DNA of 24,588 bases, taken from a virus. Positions 14,145-20,544 of this stretch are shown here, piece after piece (the stretch's first letter is position 1; every line of letters starts with the position of its first letter). A model generated the notes under the pieces. That model did no database searches and had not been told where the DNA came from. It saw nothing but the letters and a program-made list of their open reading frames with translations. The stretch covers positions 1-24,588 of IMG/VR virus record IMGVR_UViG_3300018023_000032, one strand, 5' to 3'. Position numbers and translations under genes: made by a program.

Positions 14145-14777
14145 TTTCCTGCTCTCTTTCCCTCGCCGCTTTCTCGCAAGAGTCCCGCCAATCTATCATT
14201 CGCAAAATCTCAAAAATGTCGTGTACTGAAAGCGGATTGATTTTGTCGGTCAGGTCTTTGTATCGCACTACGCCTGAGAAGCAGAGCTTGCTTCTGATGG
14301 CTGTGAGTTCGTTGTATCCGTCTGGCTGGCTGACACTGCCTTCGTCGTCTTCGTCGCCAATCCGAGTACGAAGGTACGCAGCCCGCTCGGTAAAAAATCT
14401 TTAGCCAGCGACCATATCGCCTTGAGCGTAACAAAATAAAGGTCTTCAGGATGGTCTTTGAACCACTGGTCGCGGTTCTCCGGGGTATTGAGAAGGATGC
14501 TATTTGGTGAGCGGACAAAATTCAGGGCGTAAAAAGCAACCGCTTTGAATCTCGCCGAGTTGAATCCGCCTGCTGCCGCCCCCAATATCGCCAGCCATTT
14601 GTCCTCCGGGGTCTTGCCCTGTAATTGGTCAGAGGTGACATTCCCGATGTTGCCGGCAAGAGGGGTTATCATTGCCGTCACGTCTATCCCGAAGCCCAAT
14701 GCCTCATCCGCCGACATTGGTTCGAGAAAATACGTATTACTGCCTACCGTGAAACTTTTGAGCTTGTCTGCCGTCAT
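14128..14777 (-). CDS. tail assembly chaperone, -1 frameshift fusion (GT-like)
   Basis: Joining the first 129 codons of the chaperone gene (14777-14391) to the -1 frame at 14391 gives a product of about 216 aa. The 87-residue extension reads TERAAYLRTRIGDEDDEGSV, then SQPDGYNELTAIRSKLCFSG, then VVRYKDLTDKINPLSVHDIF and a charged helical end (REREQEIAREE). It looks like ordinary protein and stops with TGA at 14130-14128. The -1 frame is closed by a TAA at 14403-14401, so it opens exactly at the slippery site. Paired chaperones made by a programmed frameshift just upstream of the tape measure gene are a conserved feature of long-tailed phages (lambda G/GT being the model). Here the extension would bind the tube protein while the common part coats the tape measure. 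Confidence 0.8.
14268..14777 (-). CDS. tail assembly chaperone, unshifted product (G-like)
   Basis: The zero-frame product is 169 aa from the ATG at 14777, chosen because AAAGGAG lies nine bases upstream; the TTG six bases earlier would be too close to it. Residues 1-129 are the folded part (VGSNTYFLEPMSADEALGFG, then GKTPEDKWLAILGAAAGGFN, then NRDQWFKDHPEDLYFVTLKA). After the slippery site the zero-frame tail turns low-complexity, rich in Ser/Thr/Ala (SQTDTTNSQPSEASSASQ), as expected for sequence whose real constraint is in the other frame. It lies between tail tube and tape measure genes. Confidence 0.85.
   Translation of the reverse strand: MTADKLKSFTVGSNTYFLEPMSADEALGFGIDVTAMITPLAGNIGNVTSDQLQGKTPEDKWLAILGAAAGGFNSARFKAVAFYALNFVRSPNSILLNTPENRDQWFKDHPEDLYFVTLKAIWSLAKDFLPSGLRTFVLGLATKTTKAVSASQTDTTNSQPSEASSASQA
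14391..14397 (-). promoter_or_regulatory. -1 ribosomal frameshift slippery heptamer T TTT TTA
   Basis: In the chaperone frame the codons are GAT TTT TTA, giving the heptamer T TTT TTA in the correct X XXY YYZ phase. This is a canonical slippery sequence, the same as that of HIV-1 gag-pol. A weak hairpin (CCGAG at 14390-14386 with CTCGG at 14366-14362, enclosing a short GTAC/GTAC pairing) follows, but it begins only one base after the heptamer, closer than the usual 5-9 bases. I do not rely on it. Confidence 0.78.
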
Positions 14778-14827
14778 GCTCAAACTCTCCTTTCTTCTTT
14801 TGCTGCCCTATTGACTTTTAAGATATG

Positions 14828-15289
14828 TTAAAGGCCGAGCGCCGCCGCTGCCGCTAATGCAGCACTTGCAACGTCAAGATTATTTTCCTGCAAATCGCCG
14901 CTTACGAACGTCCACTCCCGGGCGCCCATTTTCTTGTCGCCGGTAGTAAGCTCGCCGGGCCGCGATATCAAAGCACCGGTAAGCACATGGAGAGCGCCTA
15001 CGCCGCTTCGCACCGTAACCATAAAGCCGTCGTCGGAGGCCATGCCCTGCTCCTGTGCAATGCGCAAAGTCGACAAGTAGCTATGCGAGGTCGAATTCTC
15101 GCGGAGTCGCAGTTTGATTGTGCCGCCCTGATTCGTTGCCTGATTCGGGGAGCCGCCGTCCAGCCCCTCGGTCATTTCAACCTGACCGCCGACCGGCGTA
15201 ACAATAATACAGCCGCCGTCACTGAATCCCTGGATGCGAATACCGGCAACGTAAACGGACGCTTGTGATTGATTATATACTCGTCTCAT
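14828..15289 (-). CDS. tail tube protein
   Basis: A 153-aa beta-rich protein with the DUF3277-like tube pattern: YVAGIRIQGFSDGGCIIVTP, then QVEMTEGLDGGSPNQATNQG and TIKLRLRENSTSHSYLSTLR, ending in REWTFVSGDLQENN and an Ala-rich helix. Stacked hexamers of this protein form the inner tube through which DNA passes. The gene lies between the sheath and the tail chaperone genes, the standard place. AGGAG precedes the ATG by ten bases, a rather long spacing. Confidence 0.85.
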   Translation of the reverse strand: MRRVYNQSQASVYVAGIRIQGFSDGGCIIVTPVGGQVEMTEGLDGGSPNQATNQGGTIKLRLRENSTSHSYLSTLRIAQEQGMASDDGFMVTVRSGVGALHVLTGALISRPGELTTGDKKMGAREWTFVSGDLQENNLDVASAALAAAAALGL

Positions 15290-15307
15290 GGTTCTTTAGC
15301 TCCTATA

Positions 15308-16801
15308 TCAAACAATCGCATTGACGTTTATGTTGACGAAGTGAATAGCGTCTGAGAGATACCCGATTATCTGGACAGGCGGGGCTATCCTTGCCGCTCT
15401 GTCTGCCGCTGATACGCCGTAAATCGGCATCGGGATAACATCGAACGCTTTGAGGATTGTAAAGCCGCTCTGCGCGGTATCATCCGCAACCTGCCTGTCG
15501 GCAAAGGTGCCGTTGCGAATATAATTACTGCCGATAAGTTGGCACGCCTGACAGATAAGCGTTTGCCCGGCCACCGTGTAAGGCACTTTGCCATTGCGGA
15601 GGAACACATTGAAAACTTCCACCTTCAATTCGTTGATGAAGTTATGCAGATTCACCAGCATATCCGTAAACCAGGTATCCGCGGATTGCACGCCTTCACG
15701 ATAAACGTGAGCATTCGCACCCTGAAGGACAAGCGTATTTATCCTTCGGCCCGCGAGCAGAGCTAACTGCGTCTCGGTCAGCGGCGTAGGTGTGCAGCCG
15801 GAGAGATCTTTGAATTTGCCGGTAATTGTGGAATCGGCCAGTGAGTAATCGACCGACAGGAACATTGCCAGGGCGCTCACGTCGGGGTATTCCTGGGCAT
15901 TGTTTGAATAGACGACGCCGACGAATCGATTGTCGGAGTTGTTGGCATAGTAACCGATATTCGTCTCGTCAGCACCACTATAAGCGGTAACGTCATTTGA
16001 AGCGAGTATACTTATCGCCGGCTGATTATCGCTGTGGCCGCCAACCCAATCAGCGAAATCGCTCTGGTCTGATGTGTCGCGGTAATCGAGGTCGATGCAC
16101 CAGCCGTAAATCGGGTATCCGGCGTTTGTGCTTTCCTTCTGGACTTCCGCCGCTTCCACCGCGAGAGCGCCGTGTGTCCAGCCCTGCGATAAGACCGCAC
16201 CTGTCGCAGCGGTCAATCTTGCGACTGCGCTGATATCAGCACCCGCTATTGCCGTCGCGTAATCGATTGTCTCGGTCGCGCCAGTAGCCGAGCCGGTCGA
16301 TATTGTGATACTGCCATCATCATTTGCTACGCAGGTCGCGCCTGCCGGGAAATTCGTACCTGCCGCGATAGCTGCCGCAATCTTTGTCGCGGTATCTAAA
16401 CCTGTGAGAGCGATTGCTGTTATCGCTACGGGCGAGCCAGCGATGGGGATAGTCAATACGCCAGTGCCCTTTGCCTCAATTGCGGTAATGTCTGCGGCAC
16501 TCAAAGGCCCGCTCATTATCGCCCCCGGCTGGTTTGCTGTTGCAACAAGCCCGACGGCTAATCTTTTCGGCCTGCGAACCTGTGCAAAGAACGCCTGCCC
16601 CGCCCACCACTTTGCGGTCCCGGGCGCGTAGTCGGCCTCATATTCCGCCATAGTGAGATAATACTTTACGCGGTTCCACGAGAAAACCGTCGCCGATTTG
16701 AACAGCACGGCCATTAGCGACATATCCGTAGCCAGTAGCGTTTGCGCTACCGACACGCTCACGTTTACGTCTATATCCACTGGTATCCGCTGATTGCTCA
16801 T
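15308..16801 (-). CDS. tail sheath protein from internal start
   Basis: An ATG at 16801, in frame with the long ORF, is preceded by AAAGGA at eight-base spacing. It gives a 497-aa protein that matches the full length expected of a DUF3383 tail sheath. The sheath is needed in six copies per tube ring, so a dedicated start yielding the plain sheath is more plausible than a virion built only from 820-aa subunits. The A of the ATG is followed by TGA in one of the other frames (ATGA), the usual coupling junction between two separate phage genes. I therefore regard this as the main sheath product. Confidence 0.8.
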   Translation of the reverse strand: MSNQRIPVDIDVNVSVSVAQTLLATDMSLMAVLFKSATVFSWNRVKYYLTMAEYEADYAPGTAKWWAGQAFFAQVRRPKRLAVGLVATANQPGAIMSGPLSAADITAIEAKGTGVLTIPIAGSPVAITAIALTGLDTATKIAAAIAAGTNFPAGATCVANDDGSITISTGSATGATETIDYATAIAGADISAVARLTAATGAVLSQGWTHGALAVEAAEVQKESTNAGYPIYGWCIDLDYRDTSDQSDFADWVGGHSDNQPAISILASNDVTAYSGADETNIGYYANNSDNRFVGVVYSNNAQEYPDVSALAMFLSVDYSLADSTITGKFKDLSGCTPTPLTETQLALLAGRRINTLVLQGANAHVYREGVQSADTWFTDMLVNLHNFINELKVEVFNVFLRNGKVPYTVAGQTLICQACQLIGSNYIRNGTFADRQVADDTAQSGFTILKAFDVIPMPIYGVSAADRAARIAPPVQIIGYLSDAIHFVNINVNAIV

Positions 16802-17770
16802 TTGTGGTTTCCTTTCATTTTTTTTCGCCTGAAAATTGGCTTCAAGAGTATAATCGTCATTCATCGTCAAAAACGTTGATGCTGCCAACGGGTCATTCAC
16901 CGGAGCAGTGCCCGTCCAGACATCAAAGTCGTATTCGAGGTCTGCTTCTGCGATGACATTTACCTCTTCACCGTGATTGTAAACGTGCTGCCCCAAAAAG
17001 GGTTCTGAGACGAATCCGCCGAGGGATGATGATACGGTTAGGGTGTAAGTTGTGGGAGCTGGCGTGCCTGAGCTTCCAAAGCCATTCCCGAAAACTCCGG
17101 CTACCCTTGCCGACTGAGTGGCTACGTTACAAGTGCCGTCGTGTCCACCTACCGCCCCGGTATCAGCATAAGTATTACCGGAATTATTCTCATTAAAAGT
17201 CCAGTGATAATCGGGGGCAAGACCAGCCGTGGGGTCTATGGTTGCGGCCTGCAAAGCGGCAATCTGCCCGTCGCTCAGAGCCGACTTCCATATCATCAAT
17301 TCGTCAAGGGCAACATCAGATTGATTAGCTGTGGGTGGATAAGTATTGGCATTTATTAAATGTAAAGACGAATTAGAAGGACGGGGAAGACCTGAATCGC
17401 TTTCAACGTTTGGGCTAACAAGAATGCCGTCAATCCAAATCGAAATCGTTGGGGAGTTACTCTGTAAATTGATGCCCCTTATTTCTATTTCATGCCAGTT
17501 GCCATCGTCTATGATGTTTAAATTAAGTTGCGGTGAGGCTGTATTATACCGGCCTCCAAAGCCATAGGCATTATAGTACAAATCCAAGTATTTTGAACCA
17601 AAGTTGTGTGTCCCAATTTTCCAAAAATAATATGAGCTCGCAACAAACTGATTGTCCATTATGGCCGAGTTGCCTGAAGGTATCGGAGATAAGTATTTTA
17701 TCCGAAACGACCACGTCATATTACTGGCGTCGATATCCTGCCCATTCGGGATTGTAACTATATTCGCCAT
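15308..17770 (-). CDS. LamG + InlB-repeat + tail sheath (DUF3383) fusion protein
   Basis: The full ORF is 820 aa. Residues 1-175 form a laminin-G/concanavalin-like domain (GNWHEIEIRGI, ISIWIDGILV, then DVALDELMIWKSALSDGQIA), with a second LamG-like fragment at 186-231 (DYHWTFNENNSGNTYADTG). Residues 241-316 form a divergent InlB B-repeat (TYTLTVSSSLGGFV ... TMNDDYTLEANFQA). From residue 324 it is a normal DUF3383-type tail sheath: MSNQRIPVDIDVNVSVSVAQ, then YYLTMAEYEADYAPGTAKWW and VRRPKRLAVGL, ending in IHFVNINVNAIV. Sheath proteins of this class start near MSNQRIP; I know of none with this N-terminus. The join falls at an A8 run, and the sheath part has its own ribosome binding site. The gene starts next to the stop of the 73-aa gene (TAG then ATG). 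It may be a real fusion, a recoded gene pair, or two genes joined by a one-base sequencing error. Confidence 0.75.
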   Translation of the reverse strand: MANIVTIPNGQDIDASNMTWSFRIKYLSPIPSGNSAIMDNQFVASSYYFWKIGTHNFGSKYLDLYYNAYGFGGRYNTASPQLNLNIIDDGNWHEIEIRGINLQSNSPTISIWIDGILVSPNVESDSGLPRPSNSSLHLINANTYPPTANQSDVALDELMIWKSALSDGQIAALQAATIDPTAGLAPDYHWTFNENNSGNTYADTGAVGGHDGTCNVATQSARVAGVFGNGFGSSGTPAPTTYTLTVSSSLGGFVSEPFLGQHVYNHGEEVNVIAEADLEYDFDVWTGTAPVNDPLAASTFLTMNDDYTLEANFQAKKNERKPQMSNQRIPVDIDVNVSVSVAQTLLATDMSLMAVLFKSATVFSWNRVKYYLTMAEYEADYAPGTAKWWAGQAFFAQVRRPKRLAVGLVATANQPGAIMSGPLSAADITAIEAKGTGVLTIPIAGSPVAITAIALTGLDTATKIAAAIAAGTNFPAGATCVANDDGSITISTGSATGATETIDYATAIAGADISAVARLTAATGAVLSQGWTHGALAVEAAEVQKESTNAGYPIYGWCIDLDYRDTSDQSDFADWVGGHSDNQPAISILASNDVTAYSGADETNIGYYANNSDNRFVGVVYSNNAQEYPDVSALAMFLSVDYSLADSTITGKFKDLSGCTPTPLTETQLALLAGRRINTLVLQGANAHVYREGVQSADTWFTDMLVNLHNFINELKVEVFNVFLRNGKVPYTVAGQTLICQACQLIGSNYIRNGTFADRQVADDTAQSGFTILKAFDVIPMPIYGVSAADRAARIAPPVQIIGYLSDAIHFVNINVNAIV
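16818..16825 (-). repeat. A8 homopolymer at the LamG-InlB/sheath junction
   Basis: Eight A in a row on the coding strand, between the InlB-type repeat and the sheath start. With eight the frame continues into the sheath. With nine (or a -1 slip) the next codon after the Lys codons is TGA. With seven (or a +1 slip) the frame runs six more codons and stops at the TGA overlapping the sheath ATG. Such runs are prone to polymerase slippage and to sequencing error. Confidence 0.85.
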
Positions 17771-17992
17771 CTATCCGCACCCCATTACCGATTTCGCCCG
17801 GCCAAAAGATGTCCTGTGCCAGCCATTAAGCTCGCCAAAAACATCTTCCAGAACGCCCCGCTGCTTTACGGTCGTATGCTTTTCTCCTGCGAGCAAAACG
17901 TGAAGCCGGTTAATCTCTTGAACGTGCTGAGCTATTTCAGCAAAATGTCCCCGCCTTCGCTCTATTATTGCTTCATCGTTAGGATTGCTCAT
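17771..17992 (-). CDS. hypothetical 73-aa protein upstream of sheath
   Basis: The start is the ATG at 17992 (MSNPNDEAIIERRRGHFAE), fixed by GAGGAG five bases upstream; the longer reading from 18025 overlaps the preceding gene more and has no such site. The product is mostly helical and basic (HVQEINRLHVLLAGEKHTTV, then GVLEDVFGELNGWHRTSFGR), with one Cys near the C-terminus. It overlaps the tail terminator gene by 14 bases and abuts the sheath ORF. I recognise no family; a small tail-assembly or connector factor is possible. Confidence 0.65.
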   Translation of the reverse strand: MSNPNDEAIIERRRGHFAEIAQHVQEINRLHVLLAGEKHTTVKQRGVLEDVFGELNGWHRTSFGRAKSVMGCG

Positions 17993-18548
17993 TTCGCTCC
18001 TCGATTGCGCTGCTACCGTCCACAATCATATCGATATCCTGATTACCGGCAATCTGGATTCTCGCCTGCGTAAAGTAATCGACCGCAAATCTGACCTTGA
18101 CCATACAATAGAAGCTCACGCGGACAACCGCCTGCTCCAATATCCGGCTGAAATCCGGCTCTGGCACTGTGATATTCTGGATATTGCCTGTATCGGACAA
18201 GCCGATTAAATCGTATTTGTATAAGTCATCGTTTCGGGCGGAAGAGCGCAGGGACATACACAAGGCCGTCAAAACAGCGAATGCGCTTTTGCCCGTGACC
18301 TTTATGCGGGTAGTCATTACAGGTGTATCAATGATTACCTCAGTCGGGTCGCCCTCATACTCAAAGTCGGGATACTGCTGCCCATCGGCATCGAGCGCCA
18401 AATAGCTGATATAAGATTCGGCAACGCGGGGGCCGGGGTTTCGCTCGTTGACCGTCATCAGCCCAGTAATCGTCTGAAGGCAGTCGCATACCTTCTTATC
18501 GAAATCGTCAATCGTAATCTCAGTAGGTATTTCCGCCATTTGGCCCAT
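17979..18548 (-). CDS. neck/tail terminator protein (LIC_12616-like)
   Basis: The product fits the phage neck terminator (LIC_12616 / gp12-like) family: ITIDDFDKKVCDCLQTITGL, then a PGPRVAESYISYLALDADGQ strand region, then IDTPVMTTRIKVTGKSAFAV and LTALCMSLRSSARNDDLY, ending in strands (RVSFYCMVKVRFAVDYFTQA). These proteins cap the tail tube and bind the head completion complex. Three starts are close together (GTG 18551, ATG 18548, ATG 18539); none has a strong ribosome binding site, so the N-terminus is uncertain by a few residues. It overlaps the preceding gene by up to about 30 bases, suggesting coupling. Confidence 0.75.
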   Translation of the reverse strand: MGQMAEIPTEITIDDFDKKVCDCLQTITGLMTVNERNPGPRVAESYISYLALDADGQQYPDFEYEGDPTEVIIDTPVMTTRIKVTGKSAFAVLTALCMSLRSSARNDDLYKYDLIGLSDTGNIQNITVPEPDFSRILEQAVVRVSFYCMVKVRFAVDYFTQARIQIAGNQDIDMIVDGSSAIEERNEQS

Positions 18549-18996
18549 CACTCTCGTTTGAAATAAATCTTGTGCCTAAAAATGTAAAATGTTTCGCGTT
18601 CGAGGGTGAGGCATTTGCAACCACGCGATACGTTACGCCCCGCCATATTACAAAACTCTGCGAAGCCCTCAATGTTGTCTCGCCTTTTGAAGGTAATCCG
18701 CCCGGAAGGGAATTTATATCGGGCACGTTCTGCATTTGTGCGCCTTCGACCTGCGATTTAGTATCGAGGAAATAAAGCGTATCGGTCGTATGAATCGAAA
18801 TACCGCCGACACGAACCGCGCCGTCGGATAAAATCTTCATCTTCTGAGGGCTTGCATTAAGAATCACGGCCCTGATATTTCGTTCGGGCTGCTTGACCTG
18901 ATTCCAAAGATGGTCAACATATATACCGACGGTCTCATAGACCACAACCGTATCGTGGTATCGATTGAGCGTCCGTCGCATATCTATCGTTTTCAT
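18520..18996 (-). CDS. probable head-closure/neck protein (158 aa)
   Basis: I do not recognise a named family. The 158-aa product is beta-rich: RRTLNRYHDTVVVYETVGIY, then NIRAVILNASPQKMKILSDG, then SQSFVIWRGVTYRVVANASP. It lies between the HK97-gp10-like gene and the tail terminator gene, where a stopper or head-closure protein is expected, and its length and strand pattern fit that role. The start has GAGGT five bases upstream and overlaps the preceding stop by four bases (ATGA). The role is inferred mainly from position. Confidence 0.6.
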   Translation of the reverse strand: MKTIDMRRTLNRYHDTVVVYETVGIYVDHLWNQVKQPERNIRAVILNASPQKMKILSDGAVRVGGISIHTTDTLYFLDTKSQVEGAQMQNVPDINSLPGGLPSKGETTLRASQSFVIWRGVTYRVVANASPSNAKHFTFLGTRFISNESDGPNGGNTY

Positions 18997-19469
18997 GCTG
19001 ACCTCTTGCGGATAACGTAAGTAACCGACTGCATCATGTGGCCGGTATCAATCAGTGGATGAGCCGAACCTTTTTTGGCAATAGTACGAGGAGCATCCGG
19101 CGGACTGCTCGTATCAAGAATCGCCGCCTGAATGATTCCCTTTCCCATAACGCCCCAGTTGTTCATCATTTGCGTTACATCCAGCTTGCCCTGTAAGCAC
19201 AACCGAATATCGGCATCGGCAATCAGGCGAAGCTCTCGCTGAATCCGTATCGCTCCCAAATCAAAGAACGGCCTCGATGGTATTCGCCGCGTCCCGTAGT
19301 TATTCCAGATTGCAACCTGAAGGACCGATGCCCCGGATTTGTAATACGGCGTCCCTAACCCCTTGCCTGCCGGGAAGCCGACCGCGACTTCCTTCTTGCC
19401 CAGGGCGACTATTTTCTTTTCAAATTGCTTGAGCCAGTTTCTATTGGTTCGCCTGACTTCATTTCTCAT
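18993..19469 (-). CDS. HK97 gp10-like head-tail/minor structural protein
   Basis: The protein shows the usual gp10/neck signature: NWLKQFEKKIVALGKKEVAV and GFPAGKG, then VAIWNNYGTRRIPSRPFFDL, and near the end TIAKKGSAHPLIDTGHMMQS followed by VTYVIRKR. The NYGTxxIPxRPFF and HPLIDTGxMxxS blocks are diagnostic for this family, which acts in head-tail joining or as a minor tail component. The 158-aa length is typical. The nominal ATG at 19469 has no evident ribosome binding site. Confidence 0.85.
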   Translation of the reverse strand: MRNEVRRTNRNWLKQFEKKIVALGKKEVAVGFPAGKGLGTPYYKSGASVLQVAIWNNYGTRRIPSRPFFDLGAIRIQRELRLIADADIRLCLQGKLDVTQMMNNWGVMGKGIIQAAILDTSSPPDAPRTIAKKGSAHPLIDTGHMMQSVTYVIRKRSA

Positions 19470-19503
19470 GGCAGTATATTGGGGGTATTAGATTCTATAT
19501 TGC

Positions 19504-19905
19504 TTACATCGGTGATATAACCAGATAGCCCGGAACAACGCTCGTCTTAATCAGGGACAGAAGCTCCATGCCGTAATTCGTCCGGGCCAAGTCCGCCTCG
19601 AATGCGCTGGTGCTCGTGACCTGCGGAGCCGGAGTCATACCCTCCGACATGCCCCCGGTATCCTGCGATTGACTTGTGACTAAGGCCGGTGAGTCCTGCG
19701 GTAGCTCTTCATCAGTTGCGAATCGGAGTCGTAATCGATGGGCAGCGAGAAGATAAACGGCATGGTCACGCATATCCCCGAAGGCATTATCGCTTAGGAA
19801 ACTGTCGGCATTTGTTATCTGCGCCAATACTGCCGGCGACAATCGCGCATTAAGGGAAGTAAACTCCGGATACTCCGCCAGAAAATCTATTACGCTCACG
19901 CTCAT
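19504..19905 (-). CDS. DUF4054 head-tail adaptor protein
   Basis: A helical 133-aa protein with the DUF4054 pattern: VIDFLAEYPEFTSLNARLSP, then AVLAQITNADSFLSDNAFGD, then MRDHAVYLLAAHRLRL, ending in YGMELLSLIKTSVVPGYLV. It corresponds to the gp6-like adaptor that docks on the portal. The gene lies downstream of the capsid gene and before the gp10-like gene, in agreement. The middle (about residues 70-105) is polar and Gly/Ser/Thr-rich, an ordinary loop for this family. The ribosome binding site is GTGAGG with short (4-base) spacing. Confidence 0.82.
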   Translation of the reverse strand: MSVSVIDFLAEYPEFTSLNARLSPAVLAQITNADSFLSDNAFGDMRDHAVYLLAAHRLRLRFATDEELPQDSPALVTSQSQDTGGMSEGMTPAPQVTSTSAFEADLARTNYGMELLSLIKTSVVPGYLVISPM

Positions 19906-19922
19906 AATGCCTCACCGGATGA

Positions 19923-20426
19923 TTACCTTTTGTCGGCCTCTATTTCCTTCAAGCCCTGATTAGCGATAACGACTTCGCCCTCAGTGACTTGTTTTGTCAG
20001 CTTGCCGACCATGCCGCCTGACATTTCGACCTTTGCTTTTTCCGCCAAATCACCGGGGGCCTTCGGGGTCGATACCGTCTCTGCCGCCTCATCCGGCTCA
20101 TTCTTTATGCCGACGCGAAGATGCTTGAGGTCGAGCATGGCCTTAATTGCCGGCTGGACTTTCAATTTGTCCCATATCGCCTGCGGAATAACTATCGAGC
20201 CGCGGGCCGGGACTACGACTCTAGATGCGTTTGTTTTGTCAATCTTCGTCGGGTTGATAATCCGTGCGTTGTGCGGGGCGTGAGATAGCACCATCGGCGC
20301 AAGGGTGTTATTGTAAATCGCTACGTCCCCGGCTGATTTAAGGACGCCTGCCCCTTTTGGTTTTGCCTTGTTCTGCTGTCCCCCGATAATTCTAACCGGA
20401 GGCCTGTTCTGTTGATTCCCTGTCAT
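19923..20426 (-). CDS. hypothetical 167-aa protein after the capsid gene
   Basis: No family recognised. The N-terminal 30 residues are polar and basic (QQNRPPVRIIGGQQNKAKPK). A beta segment (VAIYNNTLAPMVLSHAPHNA) and VVVPARGSIVIPQAIWDKL follow. The rest is charged (EPDEAAETVSTPKAPGDLAE) with a helical end. Its place between the capsid and adaptor genes is often taken by small head proteins. The beta segment with SIVIPQAIWDKL resembles a small head-decoration domain, but I cannot show this. The gene follows the two hairpins downstream of the capsid gene. Confidence 0.6.
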   Translation of the reverse strand: MTGNQQNRPPVRIIGGQQNKAKPKGAGVLKSAGDVAIYNNTLAPMVLSHAPHNARIINPTKIDKTNASRVVVPARGSIVIPQAIWDKLKVQPAIKAMLDLKHLRVGIKNEPDEAAETVSTPKAPGDLAEKAKVEMSGGMVGKLTKQVTEGEVVIANQGLKEIEADKR

Positions 20427-20469
20427 TTTCCTAACCCTTAAAAGTAAATTGCTACTCTCCGATTATGAG

Positions 20470-20495
20470 CGTTGCCGGCTACATCACCGGCAACG
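20470..20495 (-). other. strong hairpin downstream of the major capsid gene
   Basis: CGTTGCCGG and CCGGCAACG form a perfect 9-bp stem with an 8-nt loop, about 50 bases after the capsid stop and 44 bases before the next ATG. No T tract follows on the coding strand, so it is not a standard intrinsic terminator. It may protect or help process the abundant capsid mRNA, or partly attenuate read-through. Confidence 0.7.
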
Positions 20496-20523
20496 ATTGA
20501 CTGCTTTGTTTTTATTGTCTCTC

Positions 20524-20544
20524 AAAGCCATATATACCGGCTTT
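20524..20544 (-). other. second hairpin at the capsid stop codon
   Basis: AAAGCC and GGCTTT form a 6-bp stem with a 9-nt AT-rich loop (ATATATACC on the plus strand), overlapping the stop codon of the capsid gene. There is no T tract. It probably acts together with the stronger hairpin 30 bases further on, if it acts at all. Confidence 0.45.

Noticed and set aside
14362-14390. Stimulatory hairpin for the -1 frameshift
   Set aside because: The pairing is short and begins one base after the heptamer, too close for a usual stimulator; kept only as a remark under the slippery site.
14210-14518. 102-codon minus-strand ORF across the chaperone frameshift region
   Set aside because: It is in the third frame, neither the zero frame nor the -1 frame, and gives a low-quality Arg-rich peptide. 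The slippery site and protein-like extension point to the other two frames.
20470-20544. Intrinsic terminator after the capsid gene
   Set aside because: Neither hairpin is followed by a T tract on the coding strand, and essential head and tail genes follow in the same direction.
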